Shown: positions 37,782-46,751, counted from the stretch's first letter. The stretch: 64,000 nucleotides of DNA from 62-47 sp049647485 (GCA_049647485.1 JBARXT010000197.1:1-64000); one strand, 5' to 3'. The notes: generated by a model from the letters alone, not told the origin. Program-made: numbers and translations.

Positions 37782-38636
37782 ATGCAGCGCCGCACCTTCA
37801 CTGGAGTACAAGGTCAGACATTGGCCGCGGAAGCCGTTGGCGAAGGGCCGCCCGTGCTGCTCGCGCACGGCGGCGGTCAGACCCGCGCAGCTTGGTCGAA
37901 AGTGTCGCGCGCGCTGGCGAAGGCCGGCTATCAGGCCATCGCCATCGATATGCGCGGCCATGGCGAAAGCGAATGGTCGCCGTCCGGTGCCTACCAGTTT
38001 TCCGACTTCGCTGCCGACCTGGTCGCGATCGCCGATACGTTGCAAGACAAGCCGGCCGTGGTCGGCGCCTCGCTCGGCGGGCTCGCCGGGTTGTTGGCCG
38101 AAGGCGAATTGCGGCCCGGCATCTTCTCGTCGCTCACGCTGGTGGATGTCACGCCGCAACTGGAGCCAGAGGGCGTCGCCCATATTCTCGGCTTCATGGC
38201 GGCGCATCTCGATGAAGGCTTCGCATCGGCCGACGAAGCCGCAGCCGCCGTCGGTGCCTATCTGCCGCATCGGAAGCAGCGCGGACCATCGGAGACGCTG
38301 GAGCGCTATCTGCGCAAGTGCGACGATGGACGGCTGCGCTGGCATTGGGACCCGCGCTTCATCGCCGTAGCGAACCGGTCGCCGGAAGATTCGGAAGCGC
38401 GATTTATCGCAGCCGCCCGCCAGCTCCGCCTTCCCGTTCATCTGATCCGCGGCGCCTCAAGCAACCTGGTGACGATCGACGCGGCGCAACAGTTTCTCGA
38501 ATTCGCGCCGCACGCGATCTATACTGACATCGCCGGCGCCGGGCACATGGTGGTTGGCGACCGCAATGACGCCTTCACCGAAGCCATCGTCGGATTCCTG
38601 CGCGAACAAGCATCGGCCTCGCGCGTGCATTCATGA
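37782..38636 (+). CDS. Alpha/beta hydrolase
   Basis: This is a 284-residue alpha/beta-hydrolase fold protein with oxyanion HGGGQTRAAW, strand DMRGHGESEW, nucleophile elbow GASLGG (Ser) and His in GAGHMVVGD. The acid position seen in relatives as SDxV reads SSNLVT, so the Asp may be replaced by Asn or come from another strand. It ends the operon that starts at 32174, 9 bases after the hydratase. Possible roles are CoA-thioester or ester hydrolysis; the substrate is unknown. Confidence 0.87.
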   Translation: MQRRTFTGVQGQTLAAEAVGEGPPVLLAHGGGQTRAAWSKVSRALAKAGYQAIAIDMRGHGESEWSPSGAYQFSDFAADLVAIADTLQDKPAVVGASLGGLAGLLAEGELRPGIFSSLTLVDVTPQLEPEGVAHILGFMAAHLDEGFASADEAAAAVGAYLPHRKQRGPSETLERYLRKCDDGRLRWHWDPRFIAVANRSPEDSEARFIAAARQLRLPVHLIRGASSNLVTIDAAQQFLEFAPHAIYTDIAGAGHMVVGDRNDAFTEAIVGFLREQASASRVHS

Positions 38637-38702
38637 TGTTCGCGTTCTTCGGACCATTTCACCGCCTACGCCCAATATCGCGCTTGCGTGAAAATCTTGC
38701 GC

Positions 38703-38717
38703 TGGTTAGCTTAACCA
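38703..38717. promoter_or_regulatory. Inverted repeat TGGTTA-GCT-TAACCA upstream of the ABC/ligase operon
   Basis: A perfect 6-bp inverted repeat with a 3-base centre lies 65 bases before the first transporter gene, in a 146-base gap where a promoter is expected. It differs from the TCTAACA site, so this operon is probably under another regulator. No second copy was seen. Confidence 0.4.
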
Positions 38718-38782
38718 TCAAAGCCTTCAAAGAAAGGCTGTCACCTTCTCAAGTGCGCCGCTCGCGCGGAGCCGAATTGTAG

Positions 38783-39601
38783 ATGACGGACGGAGACGAC
38801 AAGTTGAGGGGCGCTCAGGGAAGTGCCGGTCCTGTGCTGGAATGCAAGTCCGTCGAACGTCGGTTCGGCGGCATCGTTGCGTTGAACGGGATCGACCTTC
38901 AGATCAATCGCGGCGAGATTTTCGGTCTCGTCGGGCCGAACGGGTGCGGCAAAACGACCCTGACCAACGCCATCACCGGATTCTATCCGCCGCAACGCGG
39001 CAACATTCTGCTGAACGGGCACGACATCACGGGGCTCGCGCCGCACAAGGTTGCGCGCCTGGGCGTCGCCCGCACATTTCAGAATCTCGCGCTGTTCAAC
39101 GGCATGAGCGTGCTCGACAATATCCTGCTCGGCCGCCACGTCCACATGCACGCCAGCGTGCTGCGCACCGCCGGCTACTGGTGGTTGGCCCGCGGCGACG
39201 AAACCGCAAATCGCGCCGCGGTTGAGGACGTCATCGACTTTCTGCAACTTGAGAGCGTGCGCGACGAACTGGTCGACGGCATTCCGATCGGCCTGAAGAA
39301 GCGCGTCGAACTCGCGCGTGCACTCGCCGCCGAACCGAGCCTGCTGATTCTCGATGAGCCGATGGCCGGCATGAATCAGGAGGAAAAGGAGTACATGGCG
39401 CGCTTTATCCTCGATGCGCGCGACGAGCGCCATGTCACGGTGCTGCTGATCGAGCATCATATGGACGTCATTACCGGTATCTGCGACCGCATGCTCGCGC
39501 TGAACTACGGCGCGATGATCGGCTCCGGCATACCGGCGGACGTCGTCGCCGATCCCCGTGTGGTGGAAGCCTATATCGGAGGCGCCCATGCGGCCCATTG
39601 A
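38783..39601 (+). CDS. Liv-type ABC transporter ATP-binding protein (LivG class)
   Basis: This is a 272-residue ATPase of the hydrophobic amino acid/amide uptake family. Walker A is GPNGCGKTT; the Q-loop region is VARTFQNLALFNGMSVLDNI; the signature is degenerate (GIPIGLKKRVELARAL); Walker B is LLILDEPMAGMN; the switch His lies in IEHHMDVI. It is the first gene of a six-gene operon and overlaps the ligase gene by 14 bases. With the second ATPase (43501) it would energise uptake of an organic acid or amino acid. Confidence 0.92.
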   Translation: MTDGDDKLRGAQGSAGPVLECKSVERRFGGIVALNGIDLQINRGEIFGLVGPNGCGKTTLTNAITGFYPPQRGNILLNGHDITGLAPHKVARLGVARTFQNLALFNGMSVLDNILLGRHVHMHASVLRTAGYWWLARGDETANRAAVEDVIDFLQLESVRDELVDGIPIGLKKRVELARALAAEPSLLILDEPMAGMNQEEKEYMARFILDARDERHVTVLLIEHHMDVITGICDRMLALNYGAMIGSGIPADVVADPRVVEAYIGGAHAAH

Positions 39602-41525
39602 AGGCGGCACCTCCGCGACAACGACATGGGATTTCGGAGCCGACACCACCTTGAGTCGCCTGCTCGCCCGGAACGCCGAGGTGTTTCCCGGCGACATTGC
39701 GATGCGAGAGAAAAGCAAGGGCATCTGGCAAGAGATGACCTGGCGCCAGGTGCTCGACAGTATGCTGCAATTCGCCGCCGGGCTGGAGAGCATCGGCTTC
39801 GATGCGAAGGACGTTCTACTTGTCGTTGGCGACAATCGGCCGCGACTCTACACCGGGATGATTTCGGCCGGCGCGCTGGGCGGCCATGCCATGCCAGCCT
39901 TCCCCGATGCCACCCTCGACGAAGTGCGCCATTTCGTTCACGAGGCAGACGTTCGTTTCGTCCTTGCGGAAGATCAGGAGCAGGTCGACAAGATGCTCGA
40001 CCTTCGCGAGCAAGGCGCCCAGATCGAACATATCATCTACGACGACCCGCGCGGACTGGCCACTTATCCGTTTCCGGGGCTGATCTCCTGGGATGCGCTG
40101 TGCGCCAAGGGCGAGGCTCGCCTGAAGGCGGAGCCGGCCTTGCGCGAAGCCCTGATCCAGCGCGCCACGCCGGATGGCCCCGCGGTGTTCGTCCACTCCT
40201 CGGGCTCGACCGGCAAACCCAAGGGCATCGTGCTGTCGCATCGCAATCTGCTGTCGGGCGTGCGTAACGCCTATCACGGTGGTGCATTCGATTTCGGCGA
40301 AAGCATTCTGGCCTATCTGCCAATGGCGTGGGTCGGCGACTTCGCCGTCACCGTGGCCGCAGGCGTCGCGTTGCGCTTCACCATCAACATCCCCGAGCGA
40401 CAGGAAACGGTGCTGCAAAACCTGCGCGAGGTAGCGCCGACATTTTATCTCGCCGCGCCGCGAAGCTGGGACAACATGCTCACCACGATTCAGGTGCGCA
40501 TGGAGGATTCGACGCCGCTCAAGAAGAAGATCTACAAGTTTTTCATGACCTCCGCTCTGGCGGCCGAGCGCCGCAAACTCGAAGGCGGCCAGCCGACATT
40601 GAAGGAAATGCTGCTCGCACCGCTCGGCGAGTGGCTGGTCTACGGAGCGATCAAGGATCAATTCGGCCTGTCGCGCCTGCGCGGCGCCTTCACCGGCGGC
40701 GAAGCGATGGGCGAGGACACCTTCGTGTTCTATCGCGCGCTCGGCATCAAGCTACGGCAACTCTACGGCCAGACCGAAAGCAGCGCCTATAACGCACTCC
40801 AAAGCCCCGACGAAGTTCGTCTGCACACCGTCGGCCGCCCCTTCCCGGGTGTCGATGTGCAGATCAGCGAGGCCGGCGAAATCCTCATTCGTTCCGGCAG
40901 CGTGTTCAGCGGCTATTTCAAGCAGGAGGCGGCCTCGCAGGAAGCCTTGCGCGACGGTTGGCTTCATACCGGCGACGCCGGCTATCTCGAGCCCAACGGC
41001 CATCTTGTTGTGTTGGGGCGACTGTCCGACGTGGTACACACCGCGAAAGGCGAGCGCTACATTCCGAACTATATCGAAAACCGCCTCAAGTTCAGCCCCT
41101 ATATCAAGGAAGCCGCGGTGCTCGGCGCCAACCGCGACACGCTGGCGGCGCTGATCTGCATCGACAAGGAGTCGGTCGGATTTTGGGCCGAACTGCGCGG
41201 CATTTCTTATATGTCCTATGCCGACCTGTCGCAGAAGCCGGAAGTCGCAACGCTCATTCTGGACGCGGTCCGGCATGTCAACCGCACCTTGCCGGAAGGA
41301 CTTCACCTCAAGCGCTTCGTCTGCCTGCACAAGGAATTCGACGCCGACGACGGCGAAATCACCCGGACGCGCAAGATTCGCCGCAACGTCGTCGAGGATC
41401 GCTACGCGCCGATCATTCATGCCATCTACGACAATCAGGGAAGCGTTTTGATGAAAGCCCAGATCACCTATGAGACCGGCGAAGTCGGCGTGATCGAGCG
41501 AACGCTCTCGGTGCAGGAGGTCTGA
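39588..41525 (+). CDS. Long-chain-type acyl-CoA ligase encoded inside an ABC transporter operon
   Basis: This 645-residue ANL ligase has a long-chain/bile-acid ligase-like layout: phosphate loop FVHSSGSTGKPKGIVLSH, adenylate motif LYGQTESSAY, LHTGDAGYLEPNGHL and hinge VLGRLSDVVHTAKGERYIPNYIE. The C-terminal catalytic lysine lies in a TRTRKIRRN segment. The ATG at 39588 follows GGAGG and overlaps the ATPase gene; it is preferred to 39558. Its place between the ATPase and permease genes suggests that the transported acid is activated on entry. Confidence 0.9.
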   Translation: MRPIEGGTSATTTWDFGADTTLSRLLARNAEVFPGDIAMREKSKGIWQEMTWRQVLDSMLQFAAGLESIGFDAKDVLLVVGDNRPRLYTGMISAGALGGHAMPAFPDATLDEVRHFVHEADVRFVLAEDQEQVDKMLDLREQGAQIEHIIYDDPRGLATYPFPGLISWDALCAKGEARLKAEPALREALIQRATPDGPAVFVHSSGSTGKPKGIVLSHRNLLSGVRNAYHGGAFDFGESILAYLPMAWVGDFAVTVAAGVALRFTINIPERQETVLQNLREVAPTFYLAAPRSWDNMLTTIQVRMEDSTPLKKKIYKFFMTSALAAERRKLEGGQPTLKEMLLAPLGEWLVYGAIKDQFGLSRLRGAFTGGEAMGEDTFVFYRALGIKLRQLYGQTESSAYNALQSPDEVRLHTVGRPFPGVDVQISEAGEILIRSGSVFSGYFKQEAASQEALRDGWLHTGDAGYLEPNGHLVVLGRLSDVVHTAKGERYIPNYIENRLKFSPYIKEAAVLGANRDTLAALICIDKESVGFWAELRGISYMSYADLSQKPEVATLILDAVRHVNRTLPEGLHLKRFVCLHKEFDADDGEITRTRKIRRNVVEDRYAPIIHAIYDNQGSVLMKAQITYETGEVGVIERTLSVQEV

Positions 41526-41528
41526 ACC

Positions 41529-42416
41529 ATGGATGCCCTGCTGCTGCTTGAATCGTCTCTCAACGGCGCCCTCGTCGGGCTGATGTATTCCCTGGTCGCG
41601 ACGGGCATCGTGCTGATCTACAAGTCGTCGTCGGTGCCTAATCTGGCGCAGGGCGCAATGGTGATGCTGGCCGGTTACGTCATTCTGGCCTTTGCCAATC
41701 AACTCGGCCTGCCGCTGTGGGCGGCGATCCCGCTCGGCATCGTGACCATGTTCATCATCGGCGTCGGCATCGAACGCGTGGCGCTGCGGCGGCTCGCCGG
41801 CCGCCCGATCATCATGATCCTGATGATGACGCTGGGCATCGAGATTTTCCTCCGTGCCGGCTCCATGACCATCTGGGGCGGGACCTCGCGGCCGCTGCCG
41901 ATCGGCATCAGCGATGCACCGCTGTTTATCGGACCGCTGTTGATCAATCGCGCCTATGCCGTCGGCGCGGGTGTCGCGGTTGCGATGTTCGTGCTGCTGG
42001 TGCTGTTCTTCCGCACCCGGATCGGCGTGGTACTGCGCGCGATCTCTGATGACTATACGGCGGCGTGGTCGGTCGGCATTTCCGTCGAACGCGGCGTCGC
42101 GCTGTCGTGGGCGATCTCGGCGGTGGTGGCGACCATCGCTGCGGTGCTGTGGGGATCGGTGCAAGGCGTCGACCAATCGCTGGCGTTGTTGCTGCTCAAA
42201 GGCGTGACAGTCGCGGTGCTCGGCGGCCTGGACAGCATCGGCGGTGCACTGCTCGCCGGTATCCTGCTCGGCATCGTCGAGGGGCTGGCCTCCATCGTAC
42301 TCGATCCCCTGCTCGGCGGTGCCAGCCGCGAACTGGTCGACGCCGCGATGCTGATCCTCACCATCATGCTGCGACCGCACGGCCTGTTCGGCCGCCACGA
42401 CATCGAGCGGGTGTGA
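41529..42416 (+). CDS. Liv-type ABC transporter permease (LivH class)
   Basis: This 295-residue inner-membrane permease has about eight hydrophobic segments and the family start LESSLNGALVGLMYSLVATG, then KSSSVPNLAQGAMVMLAGYV. It contains the cytoplasmic loop FRTRIGVVLRAISDDYTAAWSVGI, which contacts the ATPase, and ends RPHGLFGRHD. A GGAGGT site overlaps the preceding stop. It pairs with the LivM-type permease that follows after 4 bases. Confidence 0.92.
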   Translation: MDALLLLESSLNGALVGLMYSLVATGIVLIYKSSSVPNLAQGAMVMLAGYVILAFANQLGLPLWAAIPLGIVTMFIIGVGIERVALRRLAGRPIIMILMMTLGIEIFLRAGSMTIWGGTSRPLPIGISDAPLFIGPLLINRAYAVGAGVAVAMFVLLVLFFRTRIGVVLRAISDDYTAAWSVGISVERGVALSWAISAVVATIAAVLWGSVQGVDQSLALLLLKGVTVAVLGGLDSIGGALLAGILLGIVEGLASIVLDPLLGGASRELVDAAMLILTIMLRPHGLFGRHDIERV

Positions 42417-42420
42417 CATC

Positions 42421-43494
42421 ATGCTGTTTCGTCAGGCCGGCATTCTTCACACCAACTACGCCCAGGACCGGGCGCTGTTTCCGATTCCCGCCGACCGCTG
42501 GATGATCGGCGGTCTTCTGCTGCTGGGGGCCGCTGCGCCGTTCTACATGAGCACGCTCTATCTCAGCAGCTACATGTTGCCTTGGCTGGTGTGGACCGCC
42601 GCCGCGCTCGGCCTCAACCTCATTCTCGGCTGGGCCGGGCAGTTTCACCTGGGCTACGCCGCAGTGATGGGCATCGGCGCCTACGCCGCCGTGCACGCGC
42701 AACGCAATGGCGTTCCGTGGGAAATCGCCATCGTGCTTGCCGGACTGACGGCCGCGGTCATCGGCAGCGTGTTCGCCTTCGCGGCGTTGCGCGTCAAAGG
42801 CCTCTATCTCGCGCTCTCGACACTCGCCCTGCAATTCGTGATGGACTGGACCATCTCGCACGTTCCCGCCATCTCGGGCGGTACGCAAGCGACATTGCAG
42901 GCGCCGGACATCCGCATTCTCGGCCAGGCCGTCACATCCGATGCCGGACTTTATTACGTGGCGCTGGTGTGGTGCGTGCTGGTCACCACCTTCATGCTGA
43001 ACCTGCGGCGCACGGCGCTCGGACGCGCGTTGGTCGCGGTGCGCGAGAAGGATTACGCCGCCGCCGTCATCGGCGTGAACAGCTTCTATTTCAAGCTGGT
43101 CGCCTTCGCGACATCGTCCTTCATGGCGGGCGTCAGCGGGGCGATCCTGATCGGCACGTTCTATCACGCCGTCACGCCGGAGCAATTCTCCGTCGACGTC
43201 TCGATCCAAGCGCTGGCGATGGTGATCGTCGGCGGCCTCGGCAGCATCATCGGCAGCTACTTCGGCGCCGCATTCATCCTGCTGATGCCCGGCGCGATGA
43301 ATGCCTTCATTTCCTGGCTGACGGGACAGTTCGGATTTTCGCTCGGCATCGAAACACTGGCGCACCTGCCCCATGCCCTCTACGGCGCACTGATCATCGG
43401 ATTCCTGCTGATCGAGCCGTTGGGACTCGGGAAGATCTACAACAACATTCGCGATTATCTGCTTGTCTGGCCGTTCGGCTACGTCAAGAAATAG
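42421..43494 (+). CDS. Liv-type ABC transporter permease (LivM class)
   Basis: This is a 357-residue permease. After an N-terminal extension of about 35 residues come multiple membrane segments, the conserved GLNLILGWAGQFHLGYAAVM and the ATPase-contact loop LRRTALGRALVAVREKDYAAAVIGVN, then QALAMVIVGGLGSIIGSYFGA. The C-terminus (IEPLGLGKIYNNIRDY) differs from the usual RPxGLFG ending; that ending with a small ligand-binding tail is common in ABC sets linked to ligases. The next ATPase starts 6 bases on. Confidence 0.92.
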   Translation: MLFRQAGILHTNYAQDRALFPIPADRWMIGGLLLLGAAAPFYMSTLYLSSYMLPWLVWTAAALGLNLILGWAGQFHLGYAAVMGIGAYAAVHAQRNGVPWEIAIVLAGLTAAVIGSVFAFAALRVKGLYLALSTLALQFVMDWTISHVPAISGGTQATLQAPDIRILGQAVTSDAGLYYVALVWCVLVTTFMLNLRRTALGRALVAVREKDYAAAVIGVNSFYFKLVAFATSSFMAGVSGAILIGTFYHAVTPEQFSVDVSIQALAMVIVGGLGSIIGSYFGAAFILLMPGAMNAFISWLTGQFGFSLGIETLAHLPHALYGALIIGFLLIEPLGLGKIYNNIRDYLLVWPFGYVKK

Positions 43495-43500
43495 CGGACC

Positions 43501-44316
43501 ATGGCAGCCATGACCGATACCGAAGTCGACAACATTCTGACGCTCAACAACGTCGAGGTCGTCTACGACTACGTCTCGCTGGCAATCAAGGGCGTATCCT
43601 TGGCGGTCCCGAACGGCGGCATGGTGGCGCTGCTCGGCGCCAACGGCGCCGGCAAGAGCACGACCCTGAAATCGATCAGCGGACTGCTCACCGCCGAACG
43701 CGGCGAGGTGCGGCGTGGCGAGGTTCAGTTTCAGAACCGCAACATCAGCGGGTTGATGCCGCAGGATCGCGTCAAACTCGGCATTGCACACGTGCTGGAG
43801 GGCCGCCGCGTCTTCGAACATCTGACGCCGGACGAAAACCTGATTGCGGCCTCCGCGGTGCGCAGCCGCCACGACGCCGCACGCAACAAGGATCGCGTTT
43901 ACACCTATTTTCCGCGCCTGTTCGAGCGTCGCGGCAGCGCTGCAGGCTATCTCTCCGGCGGCGAACAACAGATGCTGGCGATCGGCCGCGCGCTAATGAC
44001 GCAGCCGAAGCTGTTGATGCTCGACGAACCCAGCCTCGGCCTCGCGCCATTCCTGGTGGCCGAGATCTTCCAGATCCTCAGCCGCATCAATCGCGAGGAA
44101 GGCCTTTCGGTGCTGCTGGTCGAGCAAAACGCCATCGCCGCGCTCGAAATCGTCTCACACGGCTACCTGATCGAGAGCGGACGCATCGTCATGCACGATA
44201 CCGCGGAAGCGCTGAAGAAAAATCCCGACATTCAGGAATTCTACCTCGGAGGCGCGGACAACAAGAATTTCCACGACATCAAGCACTACCGGCGGCGCAA
44301 GCGCTGGTTGACGTGA
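43501..44316 (+). CDS. Liv-type ABC transporter ATP-binding protein (LivF class)
   Basis: This is a 271-residue ATPase with Walker A GANGAGKSTT, Q-loop IAHVLEGRRVFEHLTPDENL, signature YLSGGEQQMLAIGRAL, Walker B LLMLDEPSLGLAP and switch segment LLVEQNAIAALEI. It carries a C-terminal extension (NFHDIKHYRRRKRWLT) beyond the usual length. It completes the ATPase pair with the product of 38783-39601. Confidence 0.92.
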   Translation: MAAMTDTEVDNILTLNNVEVVYDYVSLAIKGVSLAVPNGGMVALLGANGAGKSTTLKSISGLLTAERGEVRRGEVQFQNRNISGLMPQDRVKLGIAHVLEGRRVFEHLTPDENLIAASAVRSRHDAARNKDRVYTYFPRLFERRGSAAGYLSGGEQQMLAIGRALMTQPKLLMLDEPSLGLAPFLVAEIFQILSRINREEGLSVLLVEQNAIAALEIVSHGYLIESGRIVMHDTAEALKKNPDIQEFYLGGADNKNFHDIKHYRRRKRWLT

Positions 44317-44400
44317 GATTGGCGCCTGCCAAACTCACCCCAAGCCGAGACCAAGAAAGAAAACGACCATTCCACCGTCCGAACAAGGGAGGACACGAAC

Positions 44401-45645
44401 ATGAAACTAAGATCGATCATCGGCGGCCTCGCGCTGATGCTGACCAGCAGCATGACCGCGCACGCCGCCGACCCGGTGAAGTTCGCGCTGTGCTACGACC
44501 TCAGCAAGGCCTACACCTTCGTCACCCCGCAGGTGGCGCAGGCAGCCAAGGATTATGCCGATCTGCTCAACGCCAAAGGCGGGCTTGAAGGTCACCCGAT
44601 CGAGGTGATCGTGCAGGATCACGGCAATGAGCCGCAGCGCGGCATCGAATGCTACGAACGCCTGAAGCGCGAAGGCGTCATGGTGTTCGACATGTTGTCG
44701 ACGCCGGTGTCGCGCGCCGTGCTGCCCCGCGTCATGAAGGACGGCAACATCCTGATGCAATCGCTTGCCGGGCGCGGCGATGCAGTGGACGGCGACGTGT
44801 TCAAGTGGGTCTTCCCAATCGGCCCGACCTATTGGGGGCAGGCCGCCAACGACATCGGCTATATCAAGCAGCAGTCCAAGGGTAACCTGAAGGGCGTCAA
44901 GGTCGCCTTCGTCTACGTGGACTATCCGTTTGGGCAGGAGCCGATCGGCATTCTCAAGACGCTGGCGCAAAAAGAAGGCTTCGATCTGCAACTGTTCCCC
45001 TACCCGCTGCCGGGCAACGATCAGGCTTCGGCCTGGACGCAGGTGCGCCGCTTCAATCCGGACTGGATCATTAGCTGGAGCCTGTCGAACATGCACGTCA
45101 TCGCCTCGCGGGAGATGAAGCGCAACGGCATTCCGATCGATAAGTACATCGCAGTGAACTGGTTCAACGAAGTCGATATCAAGAACATCGGCGCCGATGC
45201 CGCCAAGGGCCTGAAGCGCGGCACCAACGTCGCCGGTGGTTCAACCCAGCCGCTGGTTCAGGAGATCATCAAGGAACTCTACGACAAGGGCAAAGGCAAC
45301 GGCGACCGCAAGCATCTCGAGGACGTGTATTACAACACCGGCCTCGCGATCTGGTCGATCGGCTTCGAAGGCGCGCGTCTCGCCATCAAGAAGGATGGCT
45401 GGCCGCTCACCCCACAGAAGCTGAAAGATGGCCTCGAGAGCATCAAGGACTTCGATGCCAACGGCCTGATGGCGCCGGTTACGGTGACCGCGAAGGATCA
45501 CGGCGGCGGCGGCAAGACCCGCATCGAGATGTGGGACGGCGCCAAGTGGGTCCCGCAGACCGACTGGATCGCGTCGTTCCCGGAAGAAGTCTGGAGCGTC
45601 GTGAAGGAACAGTCGGCAGCCTACGCCAAGGAAACGCAAAAGTAA
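44401..45645 (+). CDS. Periplasmic substrate-binding protein of a Liv-type ABC transporter
   Basis: This 414-residue periplasmic binding protein (type I fold) has a signal peptide (MKLRSIIGGLALMLTSSMTAHAA, cut after AHA). Inner segments include KGGLEGHPIEVIVQDHGNEP and RGIECYERLKREGVMVFD. It belongs to the amide/branched-chain amino acid binding group but the ligand is not readable; the ligase in the operon suggests a carboxylic acid. A GGGAGG site precedes the ATG after an 84-base gap, allowing extra translation. A strong terminator follows. Confidence 0.91.
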   Translation: MKLRSIIGGLALMLTSSMTAHAADPVKFALCYDLSKAYTFVTPQVAQAAKDYADLLNAKGGLEGHPIEVIVQDHGNEPQRGIECYERLKREGVMVFDMLSTPVSRAVLPRVMKDGNILMQSLAGRGDAVDGDVFKWVFPIGPTYWGQAANDIGYIKQQSKGNLKGVKVAFVYVDYPFGQEPIGILKTLAQKEGFDLQLFPYPLPGNDQASAWTQVRRFNPDWIISWSLSNMHVIASREMKRNGIPIDKYIAVNWFNEVDIKNIGADAAKGLKRGTNVAGGSTQPLVQEIIKELYDKGKGNGDRKHLEDVYYNTGLAIWSIGFEGARLAIKKDGWPLTPQKLKDGLESIKDFDANGLMAPVTVTAKDHGGGGKTRIEMWDGAKWVPQTDWIASFPEEVWSVVKEQSAAYAKETQK

Positions 45646-45659
45646 GCGCCAGGCGAACA

Positions 45660-45690
45660 CGTCATGACCGGGTTCGTCCCGGCCATGACG
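45660..45690. repeat. Short copy of the 'GTCATGACCGGGTTCGTCCCGGCCATGACG' palindromic repeat
   Basis: This single-arm copy folds as GTCATGACCGGG / CCCGGCCATGACG. It belongs to the same class as the elements at 14322, 19422 and 24772, and lies right after the binding-protein stop in a convergent gap. Confidence 0.72.
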
Positions 45691-45721
45691 AAGGCCAAAA
45701 GTCTTCGTGACAACATGCACA

Positions 45722-45760
45722 AAGCCCGTTTCCGATATGTTGGAAGCGGGCTTCTCTTTT
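45722..45760 (+). terminator. Rho-independent terminator after the ABC/ligase operon
   Basis: The stem AAGCCCGTTTCC pairs with GGAAGCGGGCTT (one G-T wobble) around an 8-base loop, followed by TCTCTTTT. It ends the plus-strand operon and could also act on the convergent cyclodeaminase gene. Confidence 0.82.
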
Positions 45761-45776
45761 GGGCTGACGAGCTATT

Positions 45777-46721
45777 CTATCGTCCCGGCGTTCCGCCGAT
45801 CTGCTGAAACACCGTTTCGCAAGTCATCAGATCGAGATGGCCGCCGCCGGCGTTCTTGAAAAAGGTGATGTCGTTCGCGGAGCGGCGGCCTGCCACAGCG
45901 CCCCTGGCAAGATCATAGAGATCGCCGAGCACATCGGCTTCGGTCATTACGCCATTCGCGATCGGCTGAAGAACGTCGCCGACGCCATGGAACGCAGTTT
46001 CCCGCCGGTCCACGAACACGCGCGCGCGCCGCACGGCCTCGTCATCCGCCTCGCGCGTTTGCGGCGTATAACCGCCGACCAGATCAAGATGAACACCCGG
46101 TTTGAGATTCGTGCCCTTGATCAGCGGCGTGTGGGATCGCGTGCAGGCCGAGATCAGATCGGCCTCGCGTGTTGCCGCGTCGAGATCGGTAACGACCTCC
46201 ACCCGGATGCCGTCCTGAACCAGTCGGTCCGCCAGTTCGGATGCGCGCTCGCGGCTGCGATTCCATATCAACACGCGCGCAAGCGACGGCCGAACCACAC
46301 GATGCGCCTGCGCCAGCCACCACGACATCTTGCCGGCGCCGACCACCAGCATGGTCTCAGGCTCCGGATTGGCGAGCAGCCTGGCGCCGAGCGCGGAATC
46401 CCCCGCGGTGCGCCAATGCGTAATCGAGGTGCCGTCGATCGCCGCCAATGGACGCCCATCGAGGCCATCGAACAGCACGCAGACCGCCTGCACCGCAGGC
46501 AGCACGCCAGCGGTAAGATTTGACGGGAAGCTGGTGAACATCTTGCTGAGCATATAGCGGCCGGGATCGACCGCGCTGCGGATCACGTATTGCGCCGCCT
46601 CATTGCCCATGAATCCGTCGAGGATTTCGATCTTCGGCCGCTTGTGAGCAGCTTCCAACGCTTCGATCAGCACCGGAAACGACAACGCGCCCGTCACCTC
46701 GGCATCACTGACAAATCGCAT
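45777..46721 (-). CDS. Ornithine cyclodeaminase / mu-crystallin family protein
   Basis: This 314-residue member of the family uses NAD(P) to deaminate ornithine to proline or to reduce or oxidise imino acids. It has DGTSITHWRTAGDSALGARL (substrate-binding Arg, seen as WRT), the dinucleotide loop MLVVGAGKMSWWLAQ, LISACTRSHTPLI and HLDLVGGYTPQTREADDEAV. A GGAGG site precedes the ATG. It is the last gene of the minus-strand transporter series, 30 bases after the AllA-like gene. Ketimine reductase or alanine dehydrogenase activities are alternatives. Confidence 0.9.
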   Translation of the reverse strand: MRFVSDAEVTGALSFPVLIEALEAAHKRPKIEILDGFMGNEAAQYVIRSAVDPGRYMLSKMFTSFPSNLTAGVLPAVQAVCVLFDGLDGRPLAAIDGTSITHWRTAGDSALGARLLANPEPETMLVVGAGKMSWWLAQAHRVVRPSLARVLIWNRSRERASELADRLVQDGIRVEVVTDLDAATREADLISACTRSHTPLIKGTNLKPGVHLDLVGGYTPQTREADDEAVRRARVFVDRRETAFHGVGDVLQPIANGVMTEADVLGDLYDLARGAVAGRRSANDITFFKNAGGGHLDLMTCETVFQQIGGTPGR

Positions 46722-46751
46722 TTCGCCTCCGGGCGTCGGTATCTCCGTGGA

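Noticed and set aside
20547..38636. Reading the island as the benzoate/cyclohexane carboxylate (bad/ali) pathway
   Set aside because: Only one dehydrogenase is AliB-like; the carboxylases, thiolase-like/DUF35 pair and FadH-like enzyme do not belong to that pathway.
40752..43968. Minus-strand open frames at 40752-42422 and 42364-43968
   Set aside because: They are antisense to the LivH, LivM and LivF genes; low-complexity His/Gln/Arg-rich translations mark them as shadows.
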